Positions 36,616 through 49,129 of a stretch of DNA of 64,000 nucleotides are shown in pieces. Position numbers and translations under genes: made by a program. Source of the DNA: Triatoma infestans (taxonomy: Eukaryota > Arthropoda > Insecta > Hemiptera > Reduviidae); the NCBI GenBank assembly GCA_011037195.1, contig JAAEAF010002682.1, positions 57,896-121,895 on the forward strand. Direction: 5' to 3'. Within the stretch, counting starts at the first letter, position 1, and each line of letters opens with the position of its first letter. Under the pieces are notes generated by a model. That model worked only from the letters and a program-made list of their open reading frames with translations. It searched no databases and was not told the DNA's origin.

Positions 36616-37446
36616 CTATTTCTCATAAAATTCTAGATCATAATAACGGGCAGTAATCAATTCACGACCCTCTGGACTTGGTGAATAACTCGTATTGATC
36701 ACATTTTCTCTAGCAAATCTATCCAATCTGTCTTCCTCACTCTTCACAGAGATTTCCTCTTCCAGGATACGTTCTAAATCCGATCTTGGCGTAGACACAG
36801 ACAATGGTGGCGGAGATTTTACAGTTGGTGAAAAATGTACAGGTGTTATACCGTTCAATTGTGATTCTGTGGTGCTTGTCCGATCTGGATCGTTACGCAT
36901 TTTTGATTCTGATTTTGTAGTTAAACAACCAGTTTCTACATCGCGTATCAAACGATGTCCAGATCTTGATCGTGTCAATTGCCTTTGTACGTATTCACTC
37001 AGATCGTCTTCTTCTTTTTTCATAATAATTTTATTTAAAATAATGAAAAAAATACCTAAAGCCATTATAGCAACACCGGATATAAACAATTCATTGAACC
37101 ATCTATAATCTTTACTCCAATCATCTAAATCATCCGGTATAAGACCAGAAGCAAATAGAAAAAGGCCGAATACAAGAAATACAACGCCAATATGTAGCAT
37201 GCCAACACCGGATACAATTTTATCACTTTCCGCAGGTTTTGGACGTCTATAACCACGTCTAGAGTACTTCCTGTGATCAAGACTGCCAGTGCTAGCACGT
37301 GGACTGGCGCATGATGATCGTGATTCACCCAGTCCGGATTCAGTAGATTGTGAACTGAAACGTCGTTCACGTGCTCTTTTCTGTTCATCGCGTCGTTTTC
37401 TTTGGCGTTTTATGGCCAGTGCAGAATGTAATCCTACTGCATGCAT
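36616..37446 (-). CDS. gene B: two-pass membrane protein, probable paralogue of gene A
   Basis: A single open exon of 276 residues from ATG at 37446 to TAG. Residues 9-32 are strongly basic (ALAIKRQRKRRDEQKR). Residues 31-55 are Ser-rich. Membrane helices lie at about 83-103 (MLHIGVVFLVFGLFLFASGL) and 119-141, joined by an acidic/aromatic loop of ~15 residues (DDLDDW). The tail of about 135 residues is polar with Ser/Pro segments and acidic EEEISVKSEED. The basic motif, LHxxVVxLxxGxxLxxxGL in helix 1 and SGxxxxxLG in helix 2 match gene A. The true 5' end is uncertain. A pyrimidine-rich tract precedes AAG|G at 37447 and GCAG|TA at 37436; the latter would be phase 1, as at gene A's first intron, so an upstream exon is likely. 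No intron interrupts the helices, unlike gene A. Function unknown. Confidence 0.75.
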   Translation of the reverse strand: MHAVGLHSALAIKRQRKRRDEQKRARERRFSSQSTESGLGESRSSCASPRASTGSLDHRKYSRRGYRRPKPAESDKIVSGVGMLHIGVVFLVFGLFLFASGLIPDDLDDWSKDYRWFNELFISGVAIMALGIFFIILNKIIMKKEEDDLSEYVQRQLTRSRSGHRLIRDVETGCLTTKSESKMRNDPDRTSTTESQLNGITPVHFSPTVKSPPPLSVSTPRSDLERILEEEISVKSEEDRLDRFARENVINTSYSPSPEGRELITARYYDLEFYEK

Positions 37447-40400
37447 CCTTCAAAAAAATTTAAAAAAATATCAAAACAAGTGTGAGAAATCTGTATAAGA
37501 ATAAAGTGACAATTCTATACAACTAGAATTGGAATATTCGCTATAAGGTTTGTTATTTCTTGAAAGGAGTGTTAATTTCTTGTTAACTGGCAAAATTTTA
37601 AAGCAGAATTTTTTTTTGAACAAGTTGCATCTACTTTGGGAGGGGGAATCCTTCAAACATATATTGCGCAATTAGTGATTACCGCTTATTTGAAGTTGTT
37701 TATGATTCTGCATTAAAAACGGCTTTTGAATCATTGATGACGAAGCTATGCTTTCAAATTGAACAGTCTTTAAAAACCGAAATTTCTTTTAATTTTAACA
37801 CTAAATACAACAGTGACGATTAATATAATTCTAGTGTGGTCAAAAGAAAAATCTCACAATGAAAACAGTTTGGATAGAGCTTCTATTTAAATATGGTGAG
37901 TAACGAAATAAGTTAGCAAATATTAAATCTTTTTTCAGCTAGATCGAGTGTTTTCTTCTTAACTCATTTAACCAATACTGATTTGTTTCAAGTTGAAATT
38001 TAATGATGCGTTCAAAATTAATCAGATGGTCTCTTTATTTTATAGGATAATTCAGCATATAAAATTTAATAAAAGCTGCTTTCAATAACAAATGTTTATA
38101 TTTAACTAGCTGGCAATCTTTTTAAAATCTCTAATAACTTTTTAATAAATGAATGTTCTTTCCAATTTTACTATCAAACGTAAGTTGATTTAGATTTACA
38201 ACTTTTTTACCAAAAGTTTTTAACGGTCGAAACATTTTTTTTATTAATAAATAATTAAAAGATTTTAATTAAACGACATTAGAAGAAATGGTTTTAAAGA
38301 TATGCACGAAAACTGAAATGTCCTTGCCCGGTTATATGAAATGTTTAATTCTTTTTGTGGCGCCATCAGGTGGGAAAAATTGCCTATTTACTCTCGCATT
38401 CAAAAGTGAACTACCACAAAAGTTTGAAAGCTAGAGTATATGCAGTGTGACCATGTGTTGTGAAATATTGCTTTGTTCGACAAATCAACTGACTGCAGTC
38501 ATCTGATAAATTTTTTGTAACTTCCTTGGTTAATTTTAAAATTTTAACAAGCTACATAAATTTGAGTCTCCAATTTTATTAATTTTTATACAAGTTTCAT
38601 TAGATTAATGAGATTTTTACATGTTCTAGTTTACTGTATATTTCTCTAGACTATTAATTAACAAATGTCCGAAAAATTTTTTGTTTTGTTTTGAAAAATT
38701 GATCAATGTTAATCAATCAGCTGGGAGGAAGGTTTTGGCTGTTTGAAGTCTAAATTCTGAGAGAACAAATCATTATTAAAAATATCTCGACGAGAAATCA
38801 AGCGCATGGACAAACCGATTTCTACCGAGAACCAACAAAAACTAACGGAGATTTCTTTATAGTAAGTATAATAAGGGCATTTTTCCATTCGATATTCAGG
38901 GGTTTTTAAAGACTGTTCCCGCCAGTTAAGGCACGGGGTTCGTTTTGCCAGAAGGGGAGGTACTACCCCAAATGGCGAGGTTGTAGAAGTGCTTTAAGGC
39001 ACATCCCATTAAGGAGCAGGTTGAGATCGCTCAACCAAAGCTTGGGGCCAACTCTTAGGTCGTCCATACTGCTATTAGAAGTTAAGGAAAAGACTCTAAC
39101 AGGTTCTGATGAACCACGCATACCCAGCAAATGCATTTCCAGCTCCATAGCTGGTAAATTTATATCGGGAGTCGCCATCATTCAACTTTATAACATAGTC
39201 ATTGGAAATGTTGTTCAATCTACCACACCACTACGAGGCTAACCACAATTGCAAGCATCTGTGCAAGCATTCACTATTTCGCATCTACAAGAAATAGAGC
39301 GTGACTGATCGCACCTTCGATGGACTGGCTATCCGTTGGTTTCGATCCATTACCTGAAGGACCAAGGCATACCACCTAGGAATACTTATGCGTTGTTTTT
39401 TCTAGCGCAAGCGATACAGGTTTGATTTCAACGCTAGTTTCCATTAAATTTATATCGATGATTTCTAAATTTTGCTCATCTCTTGTGCCGAATTTGAAAT
39501 CAGAGTTATCTTTGCGATCCTATTTGAATGTGACAGAATCACGGAGATGTGAACCACTAATTGCTGACCTTCCGTTAGCTAATAATACGGCTTGACTTTG
39601 TACTGATTTTTATCATTTATTTAAGTACATACAAAAAATAAAATTAATATAATGAATGAAGACGATTATAAACATTAACAATTCTTAGCGAATTTAGAAT
39701 GTAACAAATCCATTTAATTGGACAAATTCATAAACAAATTAACAAGTTATTGATGTTTACCAAATGGGTTAACCAAGAAATTAAACAAAAGGAAGGTTGA
39801 ATAGAAAATAAACAAGGTTAATTTAATTTAACAAGGAATATAGAAAACTAATTTAGGAATGATGTTTTCATAGCTTATATCTATATAATTCACCCAGTTA
39901 ATTTAGTTAAGTAAACAAACATGTTATATCAAAAAGTTGTTTGCTATTATCAAATTTAATTAATTTAATATTTCCATTAAAACAATATCATGATAAAATG
40001 TCTATATTTTATGCTATTAATTAATAAAGCAAATGAATTATTGGATTTGAATTATTTAACTGTTGCATGCAGGTGCATATAAGCTAATACTTGCATTTTC
40101 TAGTCTTTTCTTGAACTAATTTTAAGCTTCCGTTCAGGTAATTAGTGTAGAAGTGCAGTAAATGATGACTTGAGCTCGCAATAAAAAAAAAAAATCAAAT
40201 CAAATAACTATTATAGGTTATTATAGTTAACGCTTTTACTTTCTATTAATCCTTTTTTTTTTTAAGAAGGGTTTACTTCAAATAAGATAGTGGTCGAACG
40301 GGGGTAGTGGCAAAATATCGATTTACTGTTTCGATATCACCGGTTTAAAAATATACTTAATTTTTTTGTTTCATTATCGTAAGCTTTTAAATTTCAAGGA

Positions 40401-42779
40401 AAAAGGTAAACAAAAAGATTTATAGATAATTAATTTACATAGAATATGCTTTAACATATTCGCTATCCCTCCCACGAGTATTCTCGAAGATGACCGAAAT
40501 TTTACGATTGCCAGCACGAGTATATTATTGCATTTTAAATGTATTCCTGATGGAACGTTAATATGTTCTTATATTAAACTTCAAAGAAAGTTAAAAAATG
40601 AACAAACAGTTTTTGTAAAACGTCAAATGCGAAAAAGTTTATGGCATTTCGTATAGTAATAATACGTTGTCACACATTGTACACGTGTTTAATTTAAAAC
40701 TTGCAAATAATTACTGTATTTAATGACATAGTGTTCAGATTAAAATAGTTTAGATAAATAGAAATATTAAACAAAAATTTGGCAACACTAATAAAACCAT
40801 TTTGCCGGGAGCGAATATATTAAAATTGAAAATGATTAAAATAGTAAAAATATGATAGAGATTATTAATATGGAAAATATATTGTTTTAATGATTATAAT
40901 TGTGAAATGTGAGCAAAAAGTAATAAATTCTGAATAATTTGATGGTTAACGCTCTCTGTTCACATCGCTACGTACCGCCTTGTTAAGCTAATGGACATCC
41001 ATCTATATACGTAGCCCAATAAAATGTGACCCCTAAGCTTCAATCGCACCAAGTAAATGTTCATTGGTGATTCCCTTTTAATTACATACTCTTGCTCTTG
41101 ACAGATTTATGATGACCACGATTATGTATGGTCTTTAATATGGTCTGCCACTCTTTCGACTCTCTTTAATACCGACAGAATACTAGAGTCACCAGCTTTC
41201 TACCACTCTTCTGATTCCAGATTTGATTGCGGCTAATGATTGAATTCTGGAGATATCAATGTAAATGTTGTCCCGGTTGTTAGTTTAGAATATCTGCATC
41301 AAGTACGCTAAGATCTTTGAATAAATAACTATTGGAAATTGCCTGCAGATTTGCCAGGACCAGAAAAATGCCCGAGGGACTAGGTTACACACCTGAAGAA
41401 TCTTATCTCCGGCAAAATCATAGTGAATCATCAACGGTGAGTGATTTCTCATGTATTCGACTTTTCCTCTTTTTTTCTCCTGGAAATCGTAACTTATGCC
41501 TCAGAAACTCATTTCAAATTCTTGTAGTGAAACCGCTCCGATAAAGAATAAGAATCGAAGTCAGCAAAAGGATCAGATTTCCGGCAGATATTAGGGGGGC
41601 ATTTTCCTATAATTTTTCCAAGTTAAATAGAACTTATTTAGATCTATTTAACGGGAAGCATCCATGCTATCAAACGCACAAAGTAATTCTTCAAGAAAAG
41701 ATTCAGAAAACTGAAAGCTGTATACCAAAAACCTATACAAGATAAATTATTTCTAAATATTATCATCTATTATTTAGCAAATAATCAAACTTACCTGTAT
41801 CACTGTTGTCGCTTTCTTTTTTTGACGAAAATTTTCTTGGGTTGATTTTTTTCCAATTAAAATTTCACATTCTATTTTGTAACTTGGAGGGGAAAAAATG
41901 TATTATAGTAGATTTACTTATTTTTATGATGTATATTTCGTATAATCTTCCATTACTGAAGTTTAATCTGGATTCAACATTTTTTGTTGAAGTTAATAAT
42001 TTATTTTTTGTCGGATTAAACAGATTATTGCCTGAAGTTGAAAAGAAAAAAAAAACAAATCAATGAATTGATTGGTTTAAAGATCAGAATAAGTAAAATA
42101 TGTATAAAGAGATTGGTTAATTCATTATGAAACTTTCATTGTATAAAAATTAAACAACTGTTCGAAATCACTGGCTGGGAAGGGGGCAAACAAAAATTAA
42201 TTTACAGAGAAATTAATTGGCAAGGATATTGTTTGCATTTAACAATGAATTAAACATTCAGTTGTTTGCTTCACTGAATGGCGTTAGATTATCAATTCTG
42301 AACTAGTAATGTATTCATGGCCCAAAATATCTTGAAAACTCGATTTTGTTTTTTGCTTCCAACTGATTGAACAATAACGTGCACTATTCTCCACCTCCGT
42401 AACAAATTTTATTCATTGGCTATTGTAATTATAAACCCATAAAACGCCCGATTTCATTTTCAGGTTACTAAATATTTCATAAATATAAAATTGAAGCTTA
42501 AGGTAATCAAACATTTAGGTTTCTTAATACTCTTCAATGAATCTCTGGTGACATGTGTAGCAGAGGTTTCTAACAGGAACAGAACCGGCCCTCAACCTGT
42601 CTGCAGCATCATAGGAGGAAATTTCCTGCAAAACTGCCTCTGGGGGCTTTTGAGAAATGGCTCACATGCTGGAAACATGCCCTCTATAGGAGGAGTATTG
42701 CGGGGCAAAGATACTCCCAGATTTTTCTGGTGAGGCCGTTAAAGAATCATGCTATATATTTAAAACAAAATATATAAAA
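37447..42779. other. gene-poor stretch; possible upstream sequence of gene B
   Basis: An initial exon of gene B could lie here on the minus strand but I could not identify one. The blocks 38880-39600, 40960-41560 and 42550-42740 are less AT-rich and look like old transposon sequence, with no motif I can name. Confidence 0.4.
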
Positions 42780-43300
42780 CAAAAGAAGAATCATGATCCT
42801 GGGCTCGTCCTCCTTCTTCAGTTCCTCTACTTAAGAAGGAGGAGGAGCCTCTAAAAGAGACTGGTTCTTGCATGCGCACGAACCGCTGCAACTTGTCAAG
42901 AATCGTCTTGACGGACGCTGTGTTGGTCTTCTTGTACCACGCCAATGCGCCATAGATGATAACAAATGTACATCCCACCGTAAGATACTCGGAGGATATC
43001 CCCAGGACTTGTCGCCATCCTCTTTCACACCATGAGGGCACCATATGGCCTTACTAACAATTGAATCAATATGCAGGAGTTATTCATAGGAGTTTACTCT
43101 CAAGAGTTATCCCTAGCTATTTAACATCCTTCTTCCACTGTAATTCTGCTCCGGCCAGCCGGATACTTTTCAGACGTGTAAATGTACTTCTTCTAGTAAA
43201 AGATATGATAGTAGTTGTTGTTGAATTAATCTTCAACTCCACTGAACCACACCACTTACTAGTAATATTTACTCCCCTATGTATTATGACACAGAGGGTT
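42780..43300 (-). pseudogene. LINE reverse-transcriptase fragment (R1/I-like)
   Basis: Minus strand, conceptual: ELKINSTTTTIISFTRR, then LAGAELQWKKDVK, a stop, LGITLESKL, and after frame changes YLTVGCTFVIIYGALAWYKK followed by ILDKLQRFVRM. These are the 'NPxKTxxxxFTR', 'KYLGVxLDxKL' and 'YGxxxW...LxxxQR' blocks after the RT catalytic motif in I/R1-type elements. An internal stop and frameshifts show decay. Both ends are truncated. Confidence 0.65.
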
Positions 43301-44929
43301 TCGTACTTCCCTTTAGGAATTATGACAACAAATGTCTGAAATATCGGGGTCCGTCAAACTACAGAGAAACTCATTCACCACTAGGCTCCACATTAAGGAT
43401 GACAAAACCCCTTCATGATAGTATTGAAAGTGATGCTCGTGAGTCCAACACTGTGATTAAAGTGTATTGATGCTCGAATTTTCAGATTCCTTAATGTGCC
43501 TATTTATTTTGCAAAAACCTCTTCTATCGCAATTCTTGCTATGAATTCCGAATTATATAAAGAAAAGTAAATCAATTATTAAATCATAGTTTAAAGAATT
43601 TGCGTCATTCATTATCGATGAAAAAAGAAAGTTATTAAAAGCAAATAAAGCTTAGATGATAATTTTTGCAAATTACACTTGTTGCATATATATAATACAA
43701 AATAAATTGCAACAAATTCATTATTATGTAAGTTGGAAATTATAAATTAATTTCCTTATCTTAATAACAGTAATAAGTGAAATGGATGGTTGTAATTTAA
43801 AAATTATTTAAATTAAACAAAGATATATATACAATTTTCTTCTTCTTTTTAAATACAATTACCATTACATGGCTTAAGGTAATTTTTAAAAAAATAAGTA
43901 CCTTATATAAATACGTAATATAAAATTACCATTTTACAAAATTATAGCAGAGTATGTTTTTCTCTTAACTAAATGAGTGATTCGTTTTACTTTTCGGTTT
44001 ATATGCACAATGATTCAGAACAAATTTTAATTAGTAAATCTGAATAAAGAAGTTGATCAATTATATTCAAATAACGCCATTACTAAACCATTAAATTCAC
44101 TGAGAAATTTCATGTTATAACGTGTGTACAATTATTATAATTAACAGTTAATGTGATTATTATTTTCAAAAAAAAAAATTTATAAGCAACATAGGCAAGC
44201 TTTCGAAGAAATATTTTTCGTTTTTAAAAAAGAAAATCTTAGATGGAAATTTGCCGGAAAATGTAATAGCAAAATGGTACGCCAATTTTCCGAGCGAAAA
44301 ATGGATTAACGAGTCCAATAATTGAACTATAATGTAAATAATTTTCAAAACTTGGTGTTTTTTACGATAAAATTTTATATTTACAGTATTTTTTTTTTTT
44401 TTTAAGCAAGTCTCCATTTGAGGTGAGAAATTGTGCAAAAGAATTGTACTTTACAATTGTGCGAAATTTTTCGAAGTTGATTTTAACAAAGGAAATATAT
44501 TTTTTGTGGGCCAAGGAAAAAAAAGGTTTTCAGAGAATGATTGGTTTATGTGTATTGGTTGTGTGTGTGTGTGGGAGAGAGAGAGAGAGAAAACAAAATA
44601 TCTCTAACACGAAAACATCGCATAGAGTCTAAACAGAAGTTAGGTACATTAAGCGATCCAACACGAAAGAGATTCGATTCGGTCAAAATCTTTCTACCAC
44701 AAATGCTTTGCTGAATCTTTTTTCTTTTCCGGAAAATGGTTTCAACGATTTTTCTTTAAATTTGGAATGATAATTGCAATAATCGGAACTTTTATTAGAA
44801 GCATGTTGTGTTTTTTCGGAAAAAATTTAAGATGGTTCTGGTGGGGGAGGGATCTAGGATTTAAAGAATAACTCTAGTCACGTTTTGTTGGGGATTGATC
44901 CAGCTGTTGCCTAATTGTTTCTCAGTGTA
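43301..44929. other. no gene recognised
   Basis: AT-rich, with a (GT)n/(GA)n tract at about 44558-44592. Nothing coding is supported. HT-like traces near 44690-44830 are too weak to delimit. Confidence 0.4.
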
Positions 44930-45262
44930 GCCATATTACAGGTATGTAGAAGAAAATTTTTGGAGCTGGAAAATAAAAAAGACATTCAGTAAAGTAGCAC
45001 TTTCGGTTGATGGATTTTGCTCGACATCTTCGTATTTGATGCTATGGTATTATCTAAACGGAATATCAAGTTTGATCTTCCTGCGACTTTTCGTTTTTGA
45101 AATATTCTTTTCACACTCACACATCTGCAGACCGTACGCTAAACATATGTTGTTCTTGTTCACCCCCCCCCACCAAAACATGTATTTCCGGTGAAAACTT
45201 TATTTCGAAAATCTAGCACGTTCGCAATACTTCCTTCTTTGTAGAAGTAAGAGAAAGTAAAA
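44930..45262 (+). mobile_element. family HT 3' part
   Basis: It contains AGTAAAGTAGCACTTTCGGT, CTAAACGGAATATCAAGTTT, the CATTTCCGG-like block TGTATTTCCGGTGAAAACT, and ends GAAGTAAGAGAAAGTAAAAA. The 5' half is missing or unrecognisable. Confidence 0.6.
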
Positions 45263-45933
45263 ATAGGCAGGTGGTGTGTGTGTCTGAAAGAGGAATGGAT
45301 GAACTAGAATTTTCCATTATTGGTGCTCTGTTATACCACAAGCAGTTGTACATCCCAACAACATCTGTCAACTCCAGATGTGTATGTGCTGGTGTGTCAG
45401 TATAAATAGATACTACCCTTTCCTTGCTTCAAAAAGAAGATATTAAATAAATATGTCATAAATAAAATATTATTCCAAATATTTCAGAGCACAGCAAAAG
45501 TTTTTCAAAACTTATAAATTATTAATTTCAAAAAAATAATCGCCAAACTTATTTTCTGCTTTTGCATTAAACATTTGTTTGTATTCAATCGGTAAAACTT
45601 CTTTAAAGATATAAATTTTAATTTGTCAATATATAATGAAAAAGTTTATTAACAATAGAGTCAATATTAATAGTTTAACCCGTTCCATTTTACAAACTCG
45701 TCGTATAAAAATGTTGTAATAACAAACCAATGAAATGAGCTTTTCCACTTAATGGTAATATTATGTCGGAACATTTAAGTGGAAGATGTTGTTCAGTACA
45801 AACTTTTAGGGTGTTTTTAACAAAGCTGCTTCTATTTATTGAAATACTATTCTTCTTTATGATCACAGTTTCCGTTTTATTTATTTTATTAATTCCACAG
45901 TGGAAATTAGAAATAAAATTATAACAATTATAT

Positions 45934-46316
45934 TATTTTCTCTCACTAATAATAGCAACAGGAAGTATTGGCGATCGTGCCAGATTTTCGAGATTAAGTT
46001 TTCACAGGAAATACACATTTTGAGGTCTCCTGAGTCTAAAAAAAGTGGTATTTAGAAAATGGTGGTCTGTATGTGTGTATGTTAACAGAATATCACACAA
46101 AAACAAAAAAGTCGTAGGAAGCTCAAACTTGGTATTCCGTTTAGATTATTTCCTGCCACCGCTACAGAGGCACGAAGTTTTCCGGCAAAAACCATCAACC
46201 ATTTTACTAATTCCACTCCTATTTTACCACTTCTTTTGTTTTTTTTAAGTTTTTTGAGATTTTCTCGAAAACTGCTTCGACGAATTTTGCTTTAAACATT
46301 TGTATATTAACTACAT
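45934..46316 (-). mobile_element. family HT 3' part, inverted
   Basis: It starts with TTTTCTCTCACTAATAATAG (degenerate terminal hairpin), GGAAGTATTGGCGATCGTGC, TTTTCGAGATTAAG, and continues through TTGGTATTCCGTTTAGATTA to a GATTTTCTCGAAAACTGCTT block. Truncated at the right. Confidence 0.55.
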
Positions 46317-47170
46317 ATTAAAAAAAAAAAAAGAATAAAAAGAATATTGATAAAAAGAAGAGAGATATATCTAAACTATATATGAGAGAGAGTGAAAGAT
46401 TTTAATTTCAAAAAATAGAGATTAGAAGAGATTAGAATCACATTGTGACATGGACAGGTAGGTTCCTTTGACAGGGATAAAAAATCCAAGTTTCTAAATT
46501 ACATTTTTTTAAATTAATTTAATAACTTTTATTTTTAAATATAATATGGAAGAGTGGTTTTTATTTTATTTTTAAAGTAATTATTTACATATAAAAGTAA
46601 ATAAAAGCAAAATATTTAGATGGTTCGTAGGAGGCGTACAAATATAGGATAAAAAATTAAAAAGATCAAACGAAGTCACAAACAACTGTAAGGTATTAAA
46701 AATAAAATTCTAGCGTGAAATACCTACACGACTTTCTCTTAAACTAAGTAATACAATTTAATTAACAAATTTTTCTGTAAAAACTTGCAACATTGTCAAT
46801 ATTGGGCTTGCCATATAAAAAGAGGTATACCTGGTATACTCCAGGTATACTTGTTTACCTGAGCAGACTTGTGTGGAGGCGTCCTTCTGTCAAAAAAAAC
46901 CAACAAAGCTAATGCAGTCTAAATTTTAACCAAAACTCCACTGAAATCAAATATAACGGAAAAATGTTTCAAATAAAACAAAGCTGTGCAGTGGAGCATT
47001 CCAAGTTTAAAGAAAATCATTGCAGTCGTTTACAAGAAAAATGTATAAAAAAAAAAACAAAAAAAAAACTTAGAAAACTAATCTGTAGAAGTCGTTAACT
47101 TCCGGTTAACCAATTTTCGTCAAGTTTGTTATTGTATCAAAGCTTGTAATGTATATTATGTTGGTGGTAT

Positions 47171-47977
47171 TTGTTTTTTTTCCTCGAGAGGGAAAAATGC
47201 TCATTGGCACCTTCCGACTACGTCGGGTGTGTGGGGCTTTTACCCACTAAAAAACTCCCTCCTCTAAAATAGGCGTGGAACCCCCCTCTGGGACCATCTT
47301 ATGACATTGCATCAGAGGAGTCGTCTCGTATGTGCTCTTCTAGCCATTGCTCTACTGATGGAAGTTACTCATACTCTCTCCTTTTCTGTTTTAAGATGCA
47401 CTCGGTGAACACCGCAATTAAGCTCCAGGGCTCTTTTTCCTGTAGCATCTTCTAGTTAGTCTCCCGGTTTTTCTCCACAGCTCTTCTCTTTCTGTGTTCC
47501 ATCTAGTACAGATGAAAAACGTATGATAGGCGTCATCTACATCAGCGTCCCCGTATATGCATGTGGCCGATGTCCTCTTCTTCCTCCTGTAGAGGTACTC
47601 CATGAAGTACCCATGTCCGGACAGAATCTGTGTGGGGTAAAAGTTTACCTCGCCACTTGCCAAAACTCCGGGTAGACCACAGTATGGGAGGTCCCCGATC
47701 AAACGGTGCGTCCATCTTCCCCTAGTTTCATCTCTCCATCTTCTCCTCCACTCGCAATGCGTGATCATCGCAATGCGTGATCATCGCAATGCGTGACGCC
47801 TCTTCCTTCCTCAGTTCTCTATTTTGAAAACAGAAGCGTCTCATCGAAGCATTAAGTCTATTGGGGCAGTGCCGCAGGTTCAGATACCGTGCGATAAGCA
47901 CTGATTATCCTAAGCGCACAGCTAAGAGTCGCTTAATATGGGTTTGTATGTTGGTATTTTTTTTTTTTTTTTTTTAA
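47171..47977 (-). pseudogene. R1-like LINE ORF2 C-terminus nested in HT
   Basis: Minus strand, in two frames: LLSCALRIISAYRTVSEPA (the 'RIISAYRTVS' block of R1-type elements), then WRRRWRDETRGRWTHRLI, GEVNFYPTQILSGHGYF and CIYGDADVDDAYHTFFIC followed by TRW, the C-terminal zinc-binding region, in which the second Cys of the first pair is Gly. The 3' end has an A-rich tail (T run on the plus strand at 47171-47180). ATGTTGGTGGTAT (47158-47170) and ATGTTGGTAGTAT (47978-47990) look like a 13-base target-site duplication. 5'-truncated and frame-shifted. Confidence 0.7.
47754..47797. repeat. 16-bp tandem repeat inside the LINE
   Basis: GCAATGCGTGATCATC occurs twice and then partially. It expands the LINE coding sequence with a unit that is not a multiple of three, causing a frame change. 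Confidence 0.8.
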
Positions 47978-48420
47978 ATGTTGGTAGTATAGCTATACAT
48001 TTTACTGAAGTGGTATTTTACAGGAAAGCACAACACTACTTCCTCTCAGAAACCTCAAAAAAGAAAATCAATTTTCCCAGGAAAATGTTTCAAATTAAAG
48101 CAATAGGTATTTATGTGTGTAGAAAGTAAATCTATGGAGCCGTTCTCGAGAAACTTGCCAAAATACTGAAAAAAAAAACAGTAAGTCACACTGCCGGTTG
48201 ATGGATTTTGTCCGAATCCTTCATGGCAGATGAGGTAGTAGTACCAAAAAACGGAATACCATGATTTCTTTTTGTTTTTGAGATATGTTGTTCACACACA
48301 CACACAAAACAGATCATTAGCTAATAACGTTTTTTTTTTTTCTTTCTTAGGGGACCTCAAAAAAAATTGTATTTCCGGTGAAAACTCAATTTTGAAAAGC
48401 CTGACACGATCGCATTAAAA

Positions 48421-49129
48421 AGAAAATTAAGTGAAACAATAAGTAAATACCATAGTAAACATCGTACAAACAATAAGGTAAAACCTAACTTAGGTAATCG
48501 ATGGACTTTAATGGTTTCTACAGTTGGTAACAAAAGAGGCTTATCTATATATATAGTATTGGATCAATTACTAAAAAGAAAAAAAATAACTGCACTATTC
48601 AAATCTTTTTATTTTTAACATGACTCGTTCACAAATTAAATTTATTTATTATAAAATTCTTTGTGCCAGTGAAAGTGCTCTTTTGTTAATTTTTGTTTAT
48701 ATTAACTTCTCCCACCACTGATACAATTACTATTGCTGCATGTTATGTCAATAGTAAATAAGGTGAACGCTGTTAGAGACAGCCGCCAGGACTTTTGGGT
48801 GTGGCATACTGTTGTCATGGAAATTATAAGTTTGAAAAATTCTTTTTAATATGTTAAAATCAGTATAAAAAAAAGAAGAAAAAAGTTAAACTTCCTCGAG
48901 AAGTGAAACTCCTTCGCGTTACAGTGTTGCAAAAAATAGAATGCCAGAAGATACAGTTTTTCCAATATCCTTACAATGACGAAACACTTTAGTTCAAAGT
49001 TATTTTAATTATTATTTTTAACAGCCACGTTTAATGAATTTGTATGCAAAATCTGTGCAGGTATTTTAATGAAAATAATGAAAAAAGCTCACGAAGAGGT
49101 GAAGAAAATGAAAATTATGTTTAAAAAAT
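48421..49129. other. no gene seen
   Basis: AT-rich interval without recognised features. Confidence 0.4.

Larger units (their letters stand above)
46711..48420 (+). mobile_element. family HT copy split by a LINE
   Basis: The 5' part (46711-47170) has the ACGACTTTCTCTTA terminus and an ACTTCCGGTTAACC block. The 3' part (47978-48420) has a CACTGCCGGTTGATGG block, a CA tract, GTATTTCCGGTGAAAACT and CCTGACACGATCGCA. The terminal hairpin is lost. The gap is filled by an R1-like LINE on the opposite strand. A perfect 10-base inverted repeat (GTATACCTGG arms, 6-base spacer) lies at 46825-46850. Confidence 0.6.

Noticed and set aside
36695..37108. 137-residue ORF antisense to gene B
   Set aside because: Shadow of the gene B coding exon on the other strand.
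38963..39242. Overlapping ORFs on both strands near 39.1 kb, considered as the first exon of gene B
   Set aside because: The peptide has no similarity to gene A exon 1 and no phase-1 donor could be placed; more likely old transposon sequence.
41346..41434. Candidate plus-strand exon (RFARTRKMPEGLGYTPEESY region) ending at ACG|GTGAGT
   Set aside because: The donor is good but the acceptor lacks a pyrimidine tract, the peptide is unfamiliar, and no partner exon was found.
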